Source: Desmodus rotundus (taxonomy: Eukaryota > Chordata > Mammalia > Chiroptera > Phyllostomidae). Taken from it: DNA of 64,000 bases. Location of the stretch: contig NC_071388.1 in assembly GCF_022682495.2 (NCBI RefSeq), positions 86,119,073 to 86,183,072 of the forward strand, given 5' to 3'. Below the pieces are notes generated by a model that did no database searches, was not told the origin of the DNA, and saw only the letters and a program-made list of their open reading frames with translations. The position numbers were made by a program, and so were the translations under genes. Below, piece by piece: positions 34,731-47,231 of the stretch; position 1 is the first letter of the stretch; each line of letters begins with the position of its first letter.

Positions 34731-35670
34731 GACAGGAGACTCTTTTAATTATGTAGGAAGCATAGAAAAAATTTATAGACAGATGTGGGGAAAGAAAGGT
34801 TGGAAGCAGAGACCCTGATCAGGACATGTGTAACCAAAGAGGCAGAAAAAGGCACTTCTTACTGCCGCGCCTACAGCATCCGTGTCACCTGTAAGTGAGC
34901 CCAGTTTTTCGGAGACACGCCACTGGCCCTAGCAACTATATGTAGTGTAAGAGCACATTAGAAAAAAATGTACATTTCTAGATTGGGATAATTTGGTTTT
35001 TCATGATGTTGCTTCTATATACAGTAGATTGTCAAAACGAAGATATTTGACTTTTCATTTCACATCAATAAATACTTCGTACACATCTCAGTGTGGGTGA
35101 CACCATGGAATTATTAGACTGCATTAAAGGCATGACCTCTGCCATTGGGGAAAAAATCACATTCGATCGGGAAGCCAAGGGAAGCCAGGCAAACAGTTCA
35201 TCGAGCAGAGAGTGCTGCCATGGGAAGACTGTATGCTGAAGAGTAACAGGAAATTCTAAAAGGCTGCACCTCACAGAATCGAGCGTGGCGTCATGGAGAG
35301 GTGGAACGAGAATGGAACTTGGAACGGCATGGTCTGGGCTCAGGCCCCAGTCTCACTGGCCCAGACTTTTCAGCCTCAGCTGCCTCTTTCATAAATGGGA
35401 GCTAATATCACGTGGGTCACTGACTCTAAATCTTGTTCCAACCTTGTACTTATGCAGCTTATTCCTTCTATCCTAATAGAAAACTTTACATTGATCTCAG
35501 TAAATTTTTATCTGGGTTATAATTTTCAAATATGTGAAGGGTTAATGTGTTTGTAAAGGGATCAGCTGTCGTCTATGGGACCCGGGGCCAGAAGCCGGAC
35601 AGAGACAGGCAATAGAGAGGTAAAGGGCCAATATGAGCCAGTCATTTTCTAACCTTCAAAACAGAAATAG
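34731..35670. other. Intergenic; possible MIR remnant, otherwise nothing recognised
   Basis: A weak MIR-like string (gcctcagctgcctctttcataaatgggagctaat, about 35373-35406) is visible. No gene or clear repeat otherwise. Confidence 0.4.
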
Positions 35671-35868
35671 GCCCTGGATGGTGCGGCTCAGTGGACTGAG
35701 CACCAGCCTGTGAACCAAATGGTCGCCAGTTCGATTCCCAGTCAGGGCACATGCCTGGTTTGCAGGCCAGGTTCCCAGCTGAGGGCGTGCCAGAGGCAAC
35801 CACATGTTGACGTTTCTCTCCCTTTTTCTCCCTCCCTTCCCCTGTCTCTAAAAATTAAGTTAAAAAAC
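35671..35868 (+). repeat. Ves SINE with 9-bp target-site duplication
   Basis: The head gccctggatggtgcggctcag is followed by ccagttcgattcccagtcag (B box), the body, and a tail ending 'aattaagttaaaaaac'. cagaaatag is repeated exactly at 35662-35670 and 35869-35877. Confidence 0.94.
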
Positions 35869-36136
35869 CAGAAATAGGGTGCACCCTCTGTGTCAGGGGA
35901 CAGTAGTTTTCATGTCACTAGAGGCGTTTAGAGAAGGACATAATAGAGGTAATTCAGGCATCAAATGACATATTTTCCAGACAGAAAATAGAATTGAAGA
36001 TGGCACTGAACAGGAGGCAGCCTCTGGCTGAAGACTGATGGGAAGGTTTCAACTTAGGAGGCTTTTATGGCAGTGAGCTGACTTTAATACGTTACTTTCT
36101 TACTCTTTTGAGATAATTCTATTTTCAAAAATTCTT

Positions 36137-36334
36137 TTTAAAAAGATTTTACTTATTTAATTTCTTAGAGAGAAGGTAAGGAAGGGAGAGAGAGAAAGAC
36201 ATCGATGTGACAGAAAAACACCCATCAGCTGCCTCTTGTATGGGCCCCGACAGGGGACCGAACCCTGATCAGGAATGGTGACCTTTCGGTTCGCAGAATG
36301 ACACCCAACCAACTGAGCCACACCGGTCAGGGCT
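36137..36334 (-). repeat. Ves SINE with 16-bp duplication
   Basis: On the minus strand it starts gccctgaccggtgtggctcag and contains the Ves body with an 'acatcgatgt' motif. Flanks attttcaaaaattctt (36121-36136) and attgtcaataattctt (36335-36350) match at 14 of 16 positions. It lies only 270 bp from the previous Ves, in opposite orientation. Confidence 0.94.
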
Positions 36335-37222
36335 ATTGTCAATAATTCTTAAAATATATATTACTGGGCATAAATAGAAGGATTCCTTTCTTTCTGAATA
36401 AAGTGATATCAATAAAATTATTTAGTCTTAATGTGCCTGCCAAAGGTAAGTTTAAAAATAGCACATAATTTAAAGACAATTCTATTCACATGTAGAAATT
36501 TATATAGCTGAAATATATATCTATATCTGAACTATAGGGAAAATAATATAGGCCTTTTATTCTTACCTAATACACTTAATTAGCAAGAATTTAGGAAGAG
36601 ACTTACTTGTAGACAACTTAAACGGTACATTGGACTCGAATCAGTATTTTTGCACATGCCTGTTGTCAGCCTCTTAAAGAGCCACTCCTGAAGAGGGTCC
36701 CAAAACAACTGCTGAAAATGATTTATTGTATGCCATCTGAATGCTTGATGAAGTGAAAGCATTTAATACTTTGGCGTAATTATGTATTTATCAGGATGTT
36801 GTTAGGGACAATCACTTGGAATACTTACTAGGTAAAAGTTCACATCAAATACGATGTACTAGAAATCCCAAATTCAAGTTCGGGGTCTGATCACTCGGTC
36901 CCGGGCAGGACTTTAACATCTCTGACTCTGCCGCGGAGACTCGAGCCCCGGGCCAGTCACGCCTATCACACCACCGGCACCCAGGCTGACTGGGAGGAGC
37001 CGGTCTGTGTGGCGGGGCCACAGGTAATGTGTCCTCCAGGAAGACGCCCACATCTACTCCCATCACCAAGCATGACCTCGGCCAGCTACACTGAGTCTCT
37101 TCACAGAGGTGCATTTGGGCATAGGAAGCACCAGCTCCCCTATATGTGGAAGTTTTGTGTGTTTTCTGTTCCAGCAATTTCTTCTTTTCGTAGGCCTCAA
37201 AAGTCATAGAGTACTACTATCC

Positions 37223-37572
37223 CAGTGATTCTCAACCTTGGATGCATATTTTAATCTCTGGAAGCTTTTTAAAAATACAAATATTGGTGCCTAAAGCAGT
37301 GGTGCTTGAACTGCAGTGTCAGAATCGCACAGAGGGCTGGGCCCCAAGCTCGCCCTCACCCACTGAGCTAGGAGTCCAGTCGGGCGGTCTGGGGTGGGCC
37401 CGAGAATCGGAACTTCTAACGAGATCACAGGCGGTGCTGAAGTTCCCGGCCCAGGGGCTGCACTTTGAGAGAATCATGACCCAGAGATCTGGAGTTAACT
37501 GGTCTTAGAGGGAGCCTGGGCATTTGCATAGTTTTAAACGCTCCCTAGGTGATTCTAATGCTGAAAATTACT
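37223..37572. mobile_element. hAT-Charlie (MER5-type) relic, split by another hAT
   Basis: The left end cagtgattctcaacc with 'ttggatgcatattttaatc' and 'aagctttttaaaaatac' stops at 37296. The matching right part 'gcctgggcatttgcatag' and 'cctaggtgattctaatgc' resumes at about 37487. This non-autonomous hAT is mammal-wide; its right terminus is eroded. Confidence 0.65.
37297..37478. mobile_element. Nested MER5A-like hAT element
   Basis: It begins cagtggtgcttgaactgcag and ends 'ctgcactttgagagaatcatg', which are complementary-style termini (cagtggt...ctttgaga...catg) of MER5A. Inside are 'gggctgggccccaag' and 'ggtctggggtgggcccgaga'. Flanking 8-mers gcctaaag and acccagag agree at only 5 of 8 positions, as expected for an old 8-bp hAT duplication. 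Confidence 0.65.
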
Positions 37573-40500
37573 ATTAAACTTCCTTAGAAGCATGGATGTT
37601 TAAATTTTTATATCAAGGTTAAGTGTAACATGGAAAATCTTATGCTAAATACAAAGATAGCATAACACCAACTGCTGAATGCTGAGTGGGACCTAATTTT
37701 AAATTCACTTATTGACTTAACTATTACACCAACCATAGATCTGGCTATTAACACATGTAGTATTTGTGAGGCTATGAATATCTCCTTAAAATAACTCTTA
37801 CTGCACGCTTAAAAAACACCAACAGGCTTGCTTAATGGCACTCCTAAATATCTTCCCATTTGTTTTACTGAGACTGCACTGAGGTGCTTATTGGAGGCTA
37901 ACAGAATGTTGAACAAACATGGAGAAGCTGAACAAACAAATAAATGTGTTATTGACTATAACAAGGGAGCAATATAACACATTTTAGATGAAATAGGTTC
38001 ATTTCAAATTAATGCCATCACTAAAGAGCCCATAAAACCTTGATTTAGAATTAAATCTTATGTTGCTATCATGTATCACATCGGATCAATAAAGACAAAA
38101 TAAGCAAAAGCGACTTGGGAAAAATTGTACGGATAAATCAGTGAAACGGAGAATTGGGTAAATATCTGTAAAGGCCCATGGGTGTGTTTCTCTGCATACG
38201 TGTCCTGGGAACCCTACGTCAGAGCCTGCTTTGTGTCTACCACAAATCTCTGGTGGACGTTACCCCAAGGAGGCATGTGCCAGAAGGCTGAAACATTCTG
38301 TCTGGCACACAGCCTTGCATGTCAGGGGTCAGCGGAGCTCCTGGGTAATTTGTAACTTCATGTACTCTGAATGGCATTCTTGAGGATCAATATGGTCACA
38401 AGCATGGAAAAGCATAAGGGGAACTTTCAAATATTAAGTGGTGTTTCCATTTTAAGAATGGTTTTGAAACACCGAAACAGGAACCTAAAGGAGGTAGGTA
38501 TGTCCCTTGTGAAATCTTTGTTTCTGTTTGCCGGTACGGAAGTGCTCCCTCAGACGGCACAGGATGTCTAATGTTCGGGCAGCACTTTACCGTTTCAAAG
38601 AACTAGTATGTGTATTACTCATAAGGTCGGGGCTTAATAAAAAAATACTACTTTTTGGAAAAACTATCGCGAGGAAAGAAAGTAGAAAATGATTTGCTTG
38701 CTTTTGTTCAATGATGCTTACCCACGATCTAGGTGTGCTTGGTGCCAGCGGAGCCGGAGGTGGGGGAAGCTGCAAGCGACCGTGGGGGTGGAGGGGTAAG
38801 GGCTGGAGTGGGTGTTGAACACACTCAGAAAGACTCCAGAGGTCTTGCTAGAAACAAATGATAATGATCTACTCAAGGCCTGAGAGTTTTCAAACTGGAA
38901 ATGCCTAAACCTAGATGTGTTCCAAAGAAGAAATAAAAGATAAAAGTTCTTACAGTAAAAAAAAACACATTCTTGAGAATAATTGGTTCTGAATTCTTAG
39001 CGGTAGGATTGGTCCAGGATGCTTATCAGTCAGACGCCAGCAGTCAGGATGATGGATGCCAGGCAGTCTGGAAGACGGGTGCCGGGAGGTCTGGTGGTTT
39101 GGATGGTAGAGGTCAAGTGGAGGTACGAGACCCCCAGGGGTGATCAGAGGGTAACTGGAGGTCCAGATGTATATCCAGGCATTGCTACAGGACTGGAAAA
39201 TTCAAAAGAAGTTTAAGTTCCCAATAGTTAGAATAAGAATGTAGCTTTTCCATATGCCTCAGCCTTCATGATGTTAACACTTTTAGCAGCTTGGTTAAAG
39301 TGACTCCATTTTACACATTCCCTGCTAGAAGGACTGCTGGCGGTCTGTCGTCCTGGGTGCAGCTGTGCCCTCGGACACTCAGCTCCAGAGAAGGGTGGGG
39401 CTGGAGGCTGCCCGTGGTCCGGCCAAGTGAGCACAGGACCAGGGCTGCATCCCAGGGGACTCTCATGGGCCAGAAAGAGTCTAAACTGGATGGATGAAAG
39501 TGGACACTTGAGAGAGTTTCAAGATCAAGGACAACATAGCCAGAAGTGGGTCAAGATGAAGAAAGCCAAACCAAAACAAAGCAAAATAAAACAGGAGGAC
39601 TGGGAGGAGGAGAGAACATAGAGTGAGGACGTGGAGGGCCGCAGGGGCCAGGCCGCTTCACCAGCTGGGCGCCCCCCCTTGCTGCCCATTGCTGACATCA
39701 CGCTCGGGTCTCCCTCTGTTTGGAGGGATCACCGCCCCAGTTGCAAGCTTGAACTTTTCCACAGGCTCTTGTTGGATTAAATGAGTGAAACCATGCTTTC
39801 GCTGACAGTTTCTTTTCAGTAGGACTCTATTGCACGCTTTCCTATTGTGTATCAGAGTAGGCCATCATCTCAGAATATGGGAATATGCCGAAGTCTTATT
39901 AATTCATACGATTAAGAAATTCTTTTTCATAGTTTTTATGTGGTGGGAAGATGGAACCAGGTTAACGTATCCTTTCCCATTGCCACAGAAAGTAAAAAAG
40001 AGCTCACACGGTCCCGAAAGCACATTTTTAATCCTCTTCATTACTAAGCTAGATCAATTCCCTCCTTCCTACACATACAATAATGAGGCCCAGGCAGGCG
40101 TCCTTATCGTCCTCCCTCCAATGCACTAAAGAGGCTTACCCGGCCAGCTGATCCTCTCCTTGTGACTGAGCTCCCTGTTCCAGCCCTGAAAAAAAAGTAT
40201 CGTGCCGCTTTCTATTTGTAAGACCCATCCCTTTCACTTTCTGACTCACATTTGCTGTCTCTCTTGTCACAGATGCTGATTCAACAAACACACATTCAAT
40301 TATACCTTCCCCTTCATCTCACGCAGTGGCAGCAACGGAGACAGGACGAACGTGCCATTTAAACCTGGGTGCTGTAAGGCCTTAGTGTGAGTTTTAAAGA
40401 ACCACCGAGTATTCCCACCCCAGGATGCTCATGACAGCTGCGTCTTGGTAATGGAGTGGTCAGTGCTGCTAAGACTGACAGGCCACCCTTTCCTCGCAGC

Positions 40501-41310
40501 CATGCCCTCACTGTGGGCGATCCTCCGAGCATTCTCCTTAAGTGGTGCTTAGAGGAACAGGCCCAGAGGTTCTTAACGCAAGGCCAAATACCAGCATCGG
40601 TTTTGCACTTTGATCTAATCCTGTGACGGGTAGCAAGACTAAGCAGGTCCGAATGGAGTGAGGGTGGGGGGAGGAGCTAGTGGGAGCCAGGGAGGCTGAG
40701 CCAGGGAGGCTAATCCAGGGCTTCACCGCAGAACAAGGGCTCCCAGCACACTGTTGTCAGCTGAGGCGCTTGGAGGCGCTCAGAGCAGTGGGAGTGTGGG
40801 TGTGGGGGGCGGGGCAGTGAGGGTGCAGGCTCAGGTTCCGGGGAAAAGCAAGCCCCAGCCATATAGAGGCAAGGCTTTGGCTGCAATAAAGCAGCATGGC
40901 AATCAGACAGGTGAGCTGAGCCTTCACGTTGGCACTGGGCAGGTGGTCCAGAGGCACGGAGCTGTGGCAGGGTGATGTCCTGGGCGGGCCACCTGTGCGG
41001 GTGTGCAGCGTCCTGAACTTGGTTTCAGGCTCTGCTTTCCTGGTCTTGAAACTCTTAATAATTTTTCACCCAGGGGCCTGGCATTTTCCTTTTGCGCTGG
41101 GCTGGTCCTGAGTGGGTGTTTGGGGCCTGGGCAAGGGATTGCAGGGTGACATTTCTTCTCAGGAGACATGGCCCCAAGCATTAATTTAGAGCTTGAAGCA
41201 AAACTCCATCCCACTCTGAAGTCTGTATCACTGTTTCCTAACGCTGCTTGATGCTTCTTCAGAGCAGCCTTCATTTCCTGAAGTTAGAGTATTTATTTTT
41301 TTATTCATTG
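37573..41310. other. Intergenic, mostly unassigned
   Basis: 37.6-38.9 kb is AT-rich with nothing recognised. About 39000-39180 shows loosely repeated ggtctgg/gatgg blocks. About 39270-39830 has features that can occur in an LTR ('aaagtgactccattttacac', then a 'ggattaaatgagtgaaacc' end), but no pair or family was identified. 40.6-41.2 kb is GC-rich with overlapping short frames on both strands. No gene is supported. Confidence 0.4.
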
Positions 41311-41425
41311 CCCACTTCTCCTTTTCCTATAAAGTGCAAGGACTTTGTCCATTGTATGCATTACTCTGTTCCCAGCTCCTACAACAGTGCCCGATGCACA
41401 AAACGTGTGCCGTGTGAGTGGTTAC
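41311..41425 (+). repeat. L2 LINE 3' end
   Basis: The typical L2 3' pattern is seen: 'cttttcctataaagtgcaag', 'gactttgtccattgtatgc', 'cccagctcctacaacagtgcc' and 'cgatgcacaaaacg'. Confidence 0.65.
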
Positions 41426-41654
41426 CTCTCAGCCCTGGGGATGCTAGGGGCCCCAGAGGGATTGCTGGGCTGCACAGGGGTCCGGTCTCACACACGAGGC
41501 TCTGCAGTCTGGCCCAGAGCAGGAGCAGCTCCTCTCAGAGAAGGAGGAGCCCGGTGCACAGGGAGGGACTGGTGGCAAAGGCAAGATCGGTGTCTGCACT
41601 CCATGCCTGCATTCTGCCTCCTGCCATCTGGGAATTGGGAGACTGGACAGAATA

Positions 41655-41792
41655 CAGTGGGGGACGGGGAGGAAAAAGTAGGTTTACAGTTGTTTGTGTG
41701 GAAAGTAATAAAATAACTAATAAATAAAAATATAAGAATAACCTCTGTGTTTTGCATGCTGACAACTGTAAACCTACGTTTGCCCCACTTTG
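41655..41792. mobile_element. Palindromic mariner-like MITE
   Basis: Terminal inverted repeats: aagtaggtttacagttgt near the left end and acaactgtaaacctacgttt near the right end. They are preceded by cagtggggga and followed by tgccccactttg. TA (41653-41654) lies before the left end, and a TA occurs just past the right end (41797-41798). The 140-bp AT-rich body has no coding capacity. The right limit is uncertain by a few bases. Confidence 0.75.
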
Positions 41793-42574
41793 TGTGTAGG
41801 TGGGAGAGTCAGTAAGGAAGCTGGGGCAGGAAAAGGCAGCAGTAAATGGGGGGTTGCTGATGCACTTTTTTTGACTGCCTAAGAGTCATGTCAAAATTGC
41901 CAAGTGATACATGTGTGCTCTAAGAGTAGAACAGAAATATAAACCGGTTGTGCTGAATTGTGCCCACTCCCAAAGACCTGGTGGTGGGTGGCGACTTCCA
42001 AATTTTACCAAAGCAACTAGTGATTGCATTTGCCTGCGGGGCCTGATGCAAGACTTACTCATGACACCATCCTGCGACGTATTAGGATTGTCACAAAACT
42101 AGCTTTTGTCAGTGCACGTCTCACTCTGCAAATGTTCTGTGCTCCTGGGGCCCTGTTTTCACGGCCACAAACGTTGGCCGGGGCTGCCTGCCCCTCGCGC
42201 ATGCCTCGGACCCACAGTGAAACCTCCTAGAGAAATGCTCCAGATGAAACAGCCTCTCCCTTTCTGCTCTCTCTCCAAAGTCTTTCCCCATCTCGGGCTG
42301 CCCTCACCCTGCCTTCCCCTGACTTGCACGATGGACAAAGTGAGTTGCTGTAGCCGTGATCTCAATAAATTGTCACTTTTTATTGTCACTTGTCCTTGTC
42401 TCAGGTTACATAGACGCAACTTTCTTCTCGGCAGTATCACTCCCAGTCAGAGGATCTGAGGACTGACCAAAGGACAAGTCATCGGGCTTGTCATTTAGTC
42501 TGAACGTGAGCTCCACTTACCAACAAAAAGGAAGTTGTTTCGCAGTGTTTGACCCTTGCCCTCCCCATGGTGGA

Positions 42575-42740
42575 GTGGTTAAGTCTAAGGTTTCTGAAAG
42601 CAGCACGCCTTGATTCAAATCCTGGTTCTGACACTTGTTAGCTCTGTAACCTTCAGTGAACTATTTAAGTTCTCTGTGCCTCAGTTTCCCTATCTGAAAA
42701 GTTAACTCCTGACTTATTGATGAAGATTAAATGAATTGGT
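42575..42740 (+). repeat. MIR SINE, left part (split by an LTR)
   Basis: MIR blocks 'ccttgattcaaatcctggttc', 'gacacttgttagctctgtaacc', 'tctctgtgcctcagtttccc' and 'gaagattaaatgaattgg' run straight up to the LTR. The last MIR part resumes at about 43078. Confidence 0.8.
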
Positions 42741-43077
42741 CATCTTAGTCGGTTTGGGCTGCTATAACAAAAATACCTTAGACTGGAAGGCTTAAACAAC
42801 ATTTGTCCTTCATAGTTCTGGAGGCTGGGAAGTCCAAGGTCAAGGCATTGGCAGATTCCATGTCTGGTGATAGCCCACTTCCTGGTTGATAGATGGCTCT
42901 GTTCTCCTGGTATTGTCACATGGCAGAAGGGTCAGGGGAGCTCTCTGAGGCCTCTATTATAATGGTGTTCATCCCAGTCACCTCCCAAAGGCCCCGTCAC
43001 TTAATACTATCACACTGGGGATTAAATGTCAGCGTATGAATTTTACGGGGCACAGGCATTCAGTCCATAGCAGTGAT
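42741..43077 (-). repeat. MLT1-type MaLR LTR (solo)
   Basis: On the plus strand it begins 'tcttagtcggtttgggctgc tataacaaaaatacc' and contains 'agttctggaggctgggaagt', 'cacatggcagaaggg', 'cacctcccaaaggcccc' and 'cattcagtccatagca'. This is the complement of the MLT1A-type LTR of the non-autonomous ERVL-MaLR family. No internal region is attached. Confidence 0.82.
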
Positions 43078-43165
43078 GCATACAAAATGCTTAGAATGGG
43101 CTTGGTGTGCTTTAAGAATTCGGTGCCTGTTAGCTGTTAATGTCATTTTGTTATTCTTAGCACCA
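43078..43165 (+). repeat. MIR SINE, right part
   Basis: 'gcatacaaaatgcttagaa' and 'ggtgcctgttagctgttaa' complete the MIR begun at 42575. The MLT1 LTR therefore inserted into a MIR. Confidence 0.7.
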
Positions 43166-44304
43166 CCTTTGTCAGCCCATCTCTGCTGATGGGAAATCAA
43201 TTCCTATTCTCATTTATCCCCTTCCTGTTTGGGCTTCGCTGCTCCGGAGGCAAGGGTGTGGGCTCAGCTGCATGGCGTCTCTCAATTATTAATTCATTAT
43301 TTAATCAATTAGTACCGATCTCACAGCTTACACGAAGGCACAGTGCACACATTTTTCGTGCAGGGAGCAGACTGGGCGTGGACTGACCTCACACGGCCTG
43401 GCCTGAGGATCACGTCACAGCTGAGTTCTCTGCCTGTTGGGCACAGACCGGCTGTTCAGTGGGGTGACCAAATGTATGGTGTGACAAGCAAAGACAAATG
43501 GACTATCACCATGGAGTGCATCATTTATGATGTTCCTTTAGGGTTCCCCAGAGTCACATCAAGCCTAAGGCTCCCTGGAAAGAATGGGAACCAAATCAAA
43601 CCTGTTATCAGAGAGGAGCATCTCTTTCTAAGGCACCTTCTAACCAGGCGAACCTCCAAGTCATATAATCTGCAAAACAGATAATTACACCTGCCTGCTC
43701 TGTGTCACCTGGAGACAGTGTGAGTATTAATTAAATCATGACTGCCAAGAACACTGAGCTCCTTTGAGATAAATGCTCTACAAATGCAATCTTAGCTTAT
43801 TATTCAGAACTCCATTCTGTAAATGTCAGGACAGACCTCCCGCTTATGAGGCCAGACCACATCTACCCGGCTGGAATTCCCCCAGGGATAGAAGGCCACT
43901 CTGGAAAATTCCCAACCACCAAACCCATTACTGGAGAGCTATACACAGTCACACACAACTCGACAGACACTTTCATAACTGCTCTCCGAGTCTTGCACCA
44001 GGCGCTTGCGTGTGGAGTTACAGCTTCGGGAGCAACATTGCTCCACTCTGTGGCCACGGCCTCATTCAGCTCTTTCCACTTCTTGTGACTTTACTCTCAT
44101 CACCGTAAAGTGACCAGTCGTCCCAGTTTCCCAGAATGCAGGACTTTCAATGCTGAAATCCAGATAGTTCTGGGAAAACCGAGCCAGGTGCTCTCCCTAA
44201 CACGTTACTAAGTAGTAACGATGCCAGAGTGCTTTGTGACTGCGGAATTACTTCTGAGTCCTGGTAACCTCTTCTATAAAATATTAGAGTTGGAACTGAT
44301 AATA

Positions 44305-44475
44305 AGAAGGTACTTTGTATAAGGCGCAGTTGTCAATATTTCACATTTAATACTCACCATAAGGCATTATCATACCCATTTAACAGATAAGACACATGAG
44401 ACAAAGGAATTTGTTTAAAGTAACACAGCTGGTGAACCGGAAGGACTGGGGCTCCAACCCAGGTGACAAGGTCCC
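44305..44475 (+). repeat. MIR SINE
   Basis: The core and 3' blocks are 'tttcacatttaatactcacc', 'cccatttaacagataagac', 'aagtaacacagctggtgaac' and 'ggggctccaacccaggt'. Other MIR parts are missing or too diverged. Confidence 0.8.
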
Positions 44476-45179
44476 GGGCCCATTGTTGTAAGCATAAAAT
44501 ACTGGCTCTATAAGATTTTCCTACCAAAAAAGCGCCATTTTTTTCTTTACTTATACCTGACTCTAATAAAAACTCAAAATAAGGGTACAAATACTGGTAC
44601 ATATCTTCTCTATTTCTCCAAATAAAAAATACAGACAAGCTTAGGACTCCCTATGCCAGATGGTCAGCAACTCTGTTGTCTCCCTGTGCGTGCCCCCTCC
44701 CCCTGTGTTGCCCGAAGCTGTAGGCTACTCAGGATGCTCGATTCGTCAGCCACTTCTGCTTGCAGGGAGCTCTGGAAGTCCTCTGGCCCCATTCCTGCCA
44801 CTCCCCTGTGCTGCTGCCTGCGGGCTCTGTTGAGAGCTGCCCATGAGCTGGCCCGTTGCTGCAGGCTGCCCCACCACTGGCCCAGACTCCACTCTCTGAG
44901 ATGGGCCAGAGTCTCTCAGTGCCAGGGCTGGCCAGAGATGACCCTCCCTGCTTGACTTGCTTGGAGTCGCAGCTCAAGATGCCCTGGGTCAGAACAGACC
45001 AAGGCATCTGCTCACGTATAGATGCAGACCTTTCCCATCTCCTCCCCAAAGATTCCCATGTCTTGGGGTCAGGCTGCTTTTCCTTCCTCAAATCTCAAAC
45101 AAACAAACAAACAAAACCCCAAAACTGCTTACAACATCTTTTTACTGCAAGTGAGTGATCTGCTCGCCATCCTAAGGGC
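44476..45179. other. Intergenic, GC-richer, nothing recognised
   Basis: Overlapping frames of about 100-120 codons on both strands occur, which is typical for GC-richer DNA. An (AAAC)n run lies at about 45097-45116. No family or gene was recognised. Confidence 0.4.
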
Positions 45180-45535
45180 AGCAATCTTAGCTCTGCTGCT
45201 GTAATAAATATCACAGGCCGGGTGGCCCAACAACAGAGTTCTGTTTACCCATCGTTTTGGAGGTCCTCGATCAGGGCTCCAGCAGCACAGGGTTCCGGCG
45301 AGGGCTTTCTTCTTGGCTCACAGAAAGCCGCCCTCTCGCTGTGTCTGCACGTGGTGAGAGAGCTCTGGTGTCTCTTCTCCTTCTTACAAGGGCGCCGGTC
45401 CCCTCACGAGGGTCCCCGTCTCATGATCTCACTAAACATAGTTCTCCCCCAAAGGCTTTCTCCCCAAATACTATCACATGGTTTTGGGGATGGGGAGACA
45501 CCAGTTAGCCCACAGCAGCAGCCCACTGATTATCT
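45180..45535 (-). repeat. MLT1-like MaLR LTR
   Basis: On the plus strand it shows 'ctctgctgctgtaataaatatcac', 'gggtggcccaacaacag', 'ccctctcgctgtgtctgcac', 'caaggctttctccccaaat'-like text and 'actatcacatggttttggg'. This is the same layout as the LTR at 42741 but more diverged. Confidence 0.6.
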
Positions 45536-47231
45536 CCAAGGGGTCCCACATTTCATGTCCCTCCCAAAGGGTAGAACTAGTTCTCGTAACTTAGAGGTGA
45601 CTTACTCCCCTTATCATGCCCAAGCCAAAATAGCTTTCTGAGCTCCCCTTGTTTTTGCAGAAGAAGAACAAGAAATTACTTAAATCTCCAAGATAGCATC
45701 TCACCCTGCCTGTTCAAAATAGCATCAAAATGATGAGCTAACTTACCTAGAGCTCAGTGACTGAAGAATTGGATTGTATTTCCGAGTGGCCTTGGCATGT
45801 TCTCACATTCCTACCTTTGACCTTGAATTCAGAATTAAGGTTAGAGTAGCTCAATCAAAATCAAAGTAGTGGGTTTTTCCCCATTCTATAATTAGCCATC
45901 GCCATCAGCTAGAAGCCAGTTCCTGTTCACACCATGTTTAGTGCTTCAGCAGATGTAGAAGTGCTTACACGAATCACGGAGCCCAAAACAGACACCACGT
46001 GACGCAGGAGGGGACTTGATTGGATGACCGAGCTGGGAAGATTAGGCCATCTGGACAAGTGGTCTCTCACTACCTCAAAGCTGGCTGATTGAAGGTGTTC
46101 CACACATCATACATGCTTCTAACGATGCTTCTAACACCTGCCTTGTTCTTTAGTTTGTTTTCATGGCCGTGCCCTACCCACCCCACTACTCAAGCTTTGG
46201 TTTCATGAAAAAGCAATACATTTAAAAGATCACAGTGTTTCTCTGGTACCATGCCACCTCCCTGGACATACCATTAATAGTATGTTTTCTTAGGAGGGTG
46301 AAAAAGCCAGGTCAGTGATGGGAGGCGCCCTGTGCTGGGGGCGCTGGTGCTAATCTCATCTCCTCGGCTTTTGGTCGGGTGTCTTTGTCTGGCGAATGTT
46401 GCAATAATTACGCAAAATAATGTATATAAAACACAGTGTCACGTTCAATGAGTGTTAGTTGATTTTATTATTTCACTTCTCTGATAGGACGAAGTTATTC
46501 TTTTTCTTTTGTGTGACATAAAAACAACTAAATGAATGAATATTTGTTGAATGAAGATTATTTAGCTCAGTAGTTCCCAGAATTTTGATTTCAAGGCCCA
46601 TTAAAACTTTAGAAAATAAATTGCATTGATATAGAGCTGTTTACTTCTTAGTTTTCTAAGATGAGGCACGGGAAGGTTAATTTCCAGGTACTGGCAACAA
46701 TACGGATACGGTGCGGCGAGCCGAAGGAGCTGTGTTACAGATGTGATCTGTGATTACAATGGAACGTATTTAACTTACGAAAAACCATGACATGCCACCC
46801 ATACCTTTCTCGTGTTGCTGAGGAGTGGTGTCCACGTGGTGGTCTGGCACTGGGACATGGGCCAGCACTTAGGAGTCACAAATCCAGTCCCAACCTTGGC
46901 CTTCAGAAACACCTGAGCCAAATGTATGTCATTCCTGGTTTTAGGGATGAAGATCTCACCGTCCTCCCAGCAGCTTGTTCTAAAGTTTAATCACACTTAC
47001 GTTATATCTGAGCCACCAGAGGACTGAATCAAAGCAGCCCCACCTGCCCGCCTTTGGGGTGGGCTTTACCTGCTGGGGTTTTACATTTATGATCAAATCA
47101 GCTCCTGGTCATTCCAACTGAGAGACAAGCCCCACGCAGTGCCAGCGCACCCCACATTAGAGAAATCAGCAACCTGTGACTCTCACCGAAGGCTTTGTGA
47201 CCCTGCTCCTCCTCCTCTCTCTCCGGACATA
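45536..47231. other. Intergenic, nearly featureless
   Basis: A short L2 3'-end-like string (atgaatgaatatttgttgaatgaa, about 46532-46555) is the only thing I recognise. No gene. Confidence 0.4.

Noticed and set aside
40754..41765. Cluster of frames of up to 159 codons on both strands
   Set aside because: They overlap each other, an L2 end and a MITE, and have no domain.
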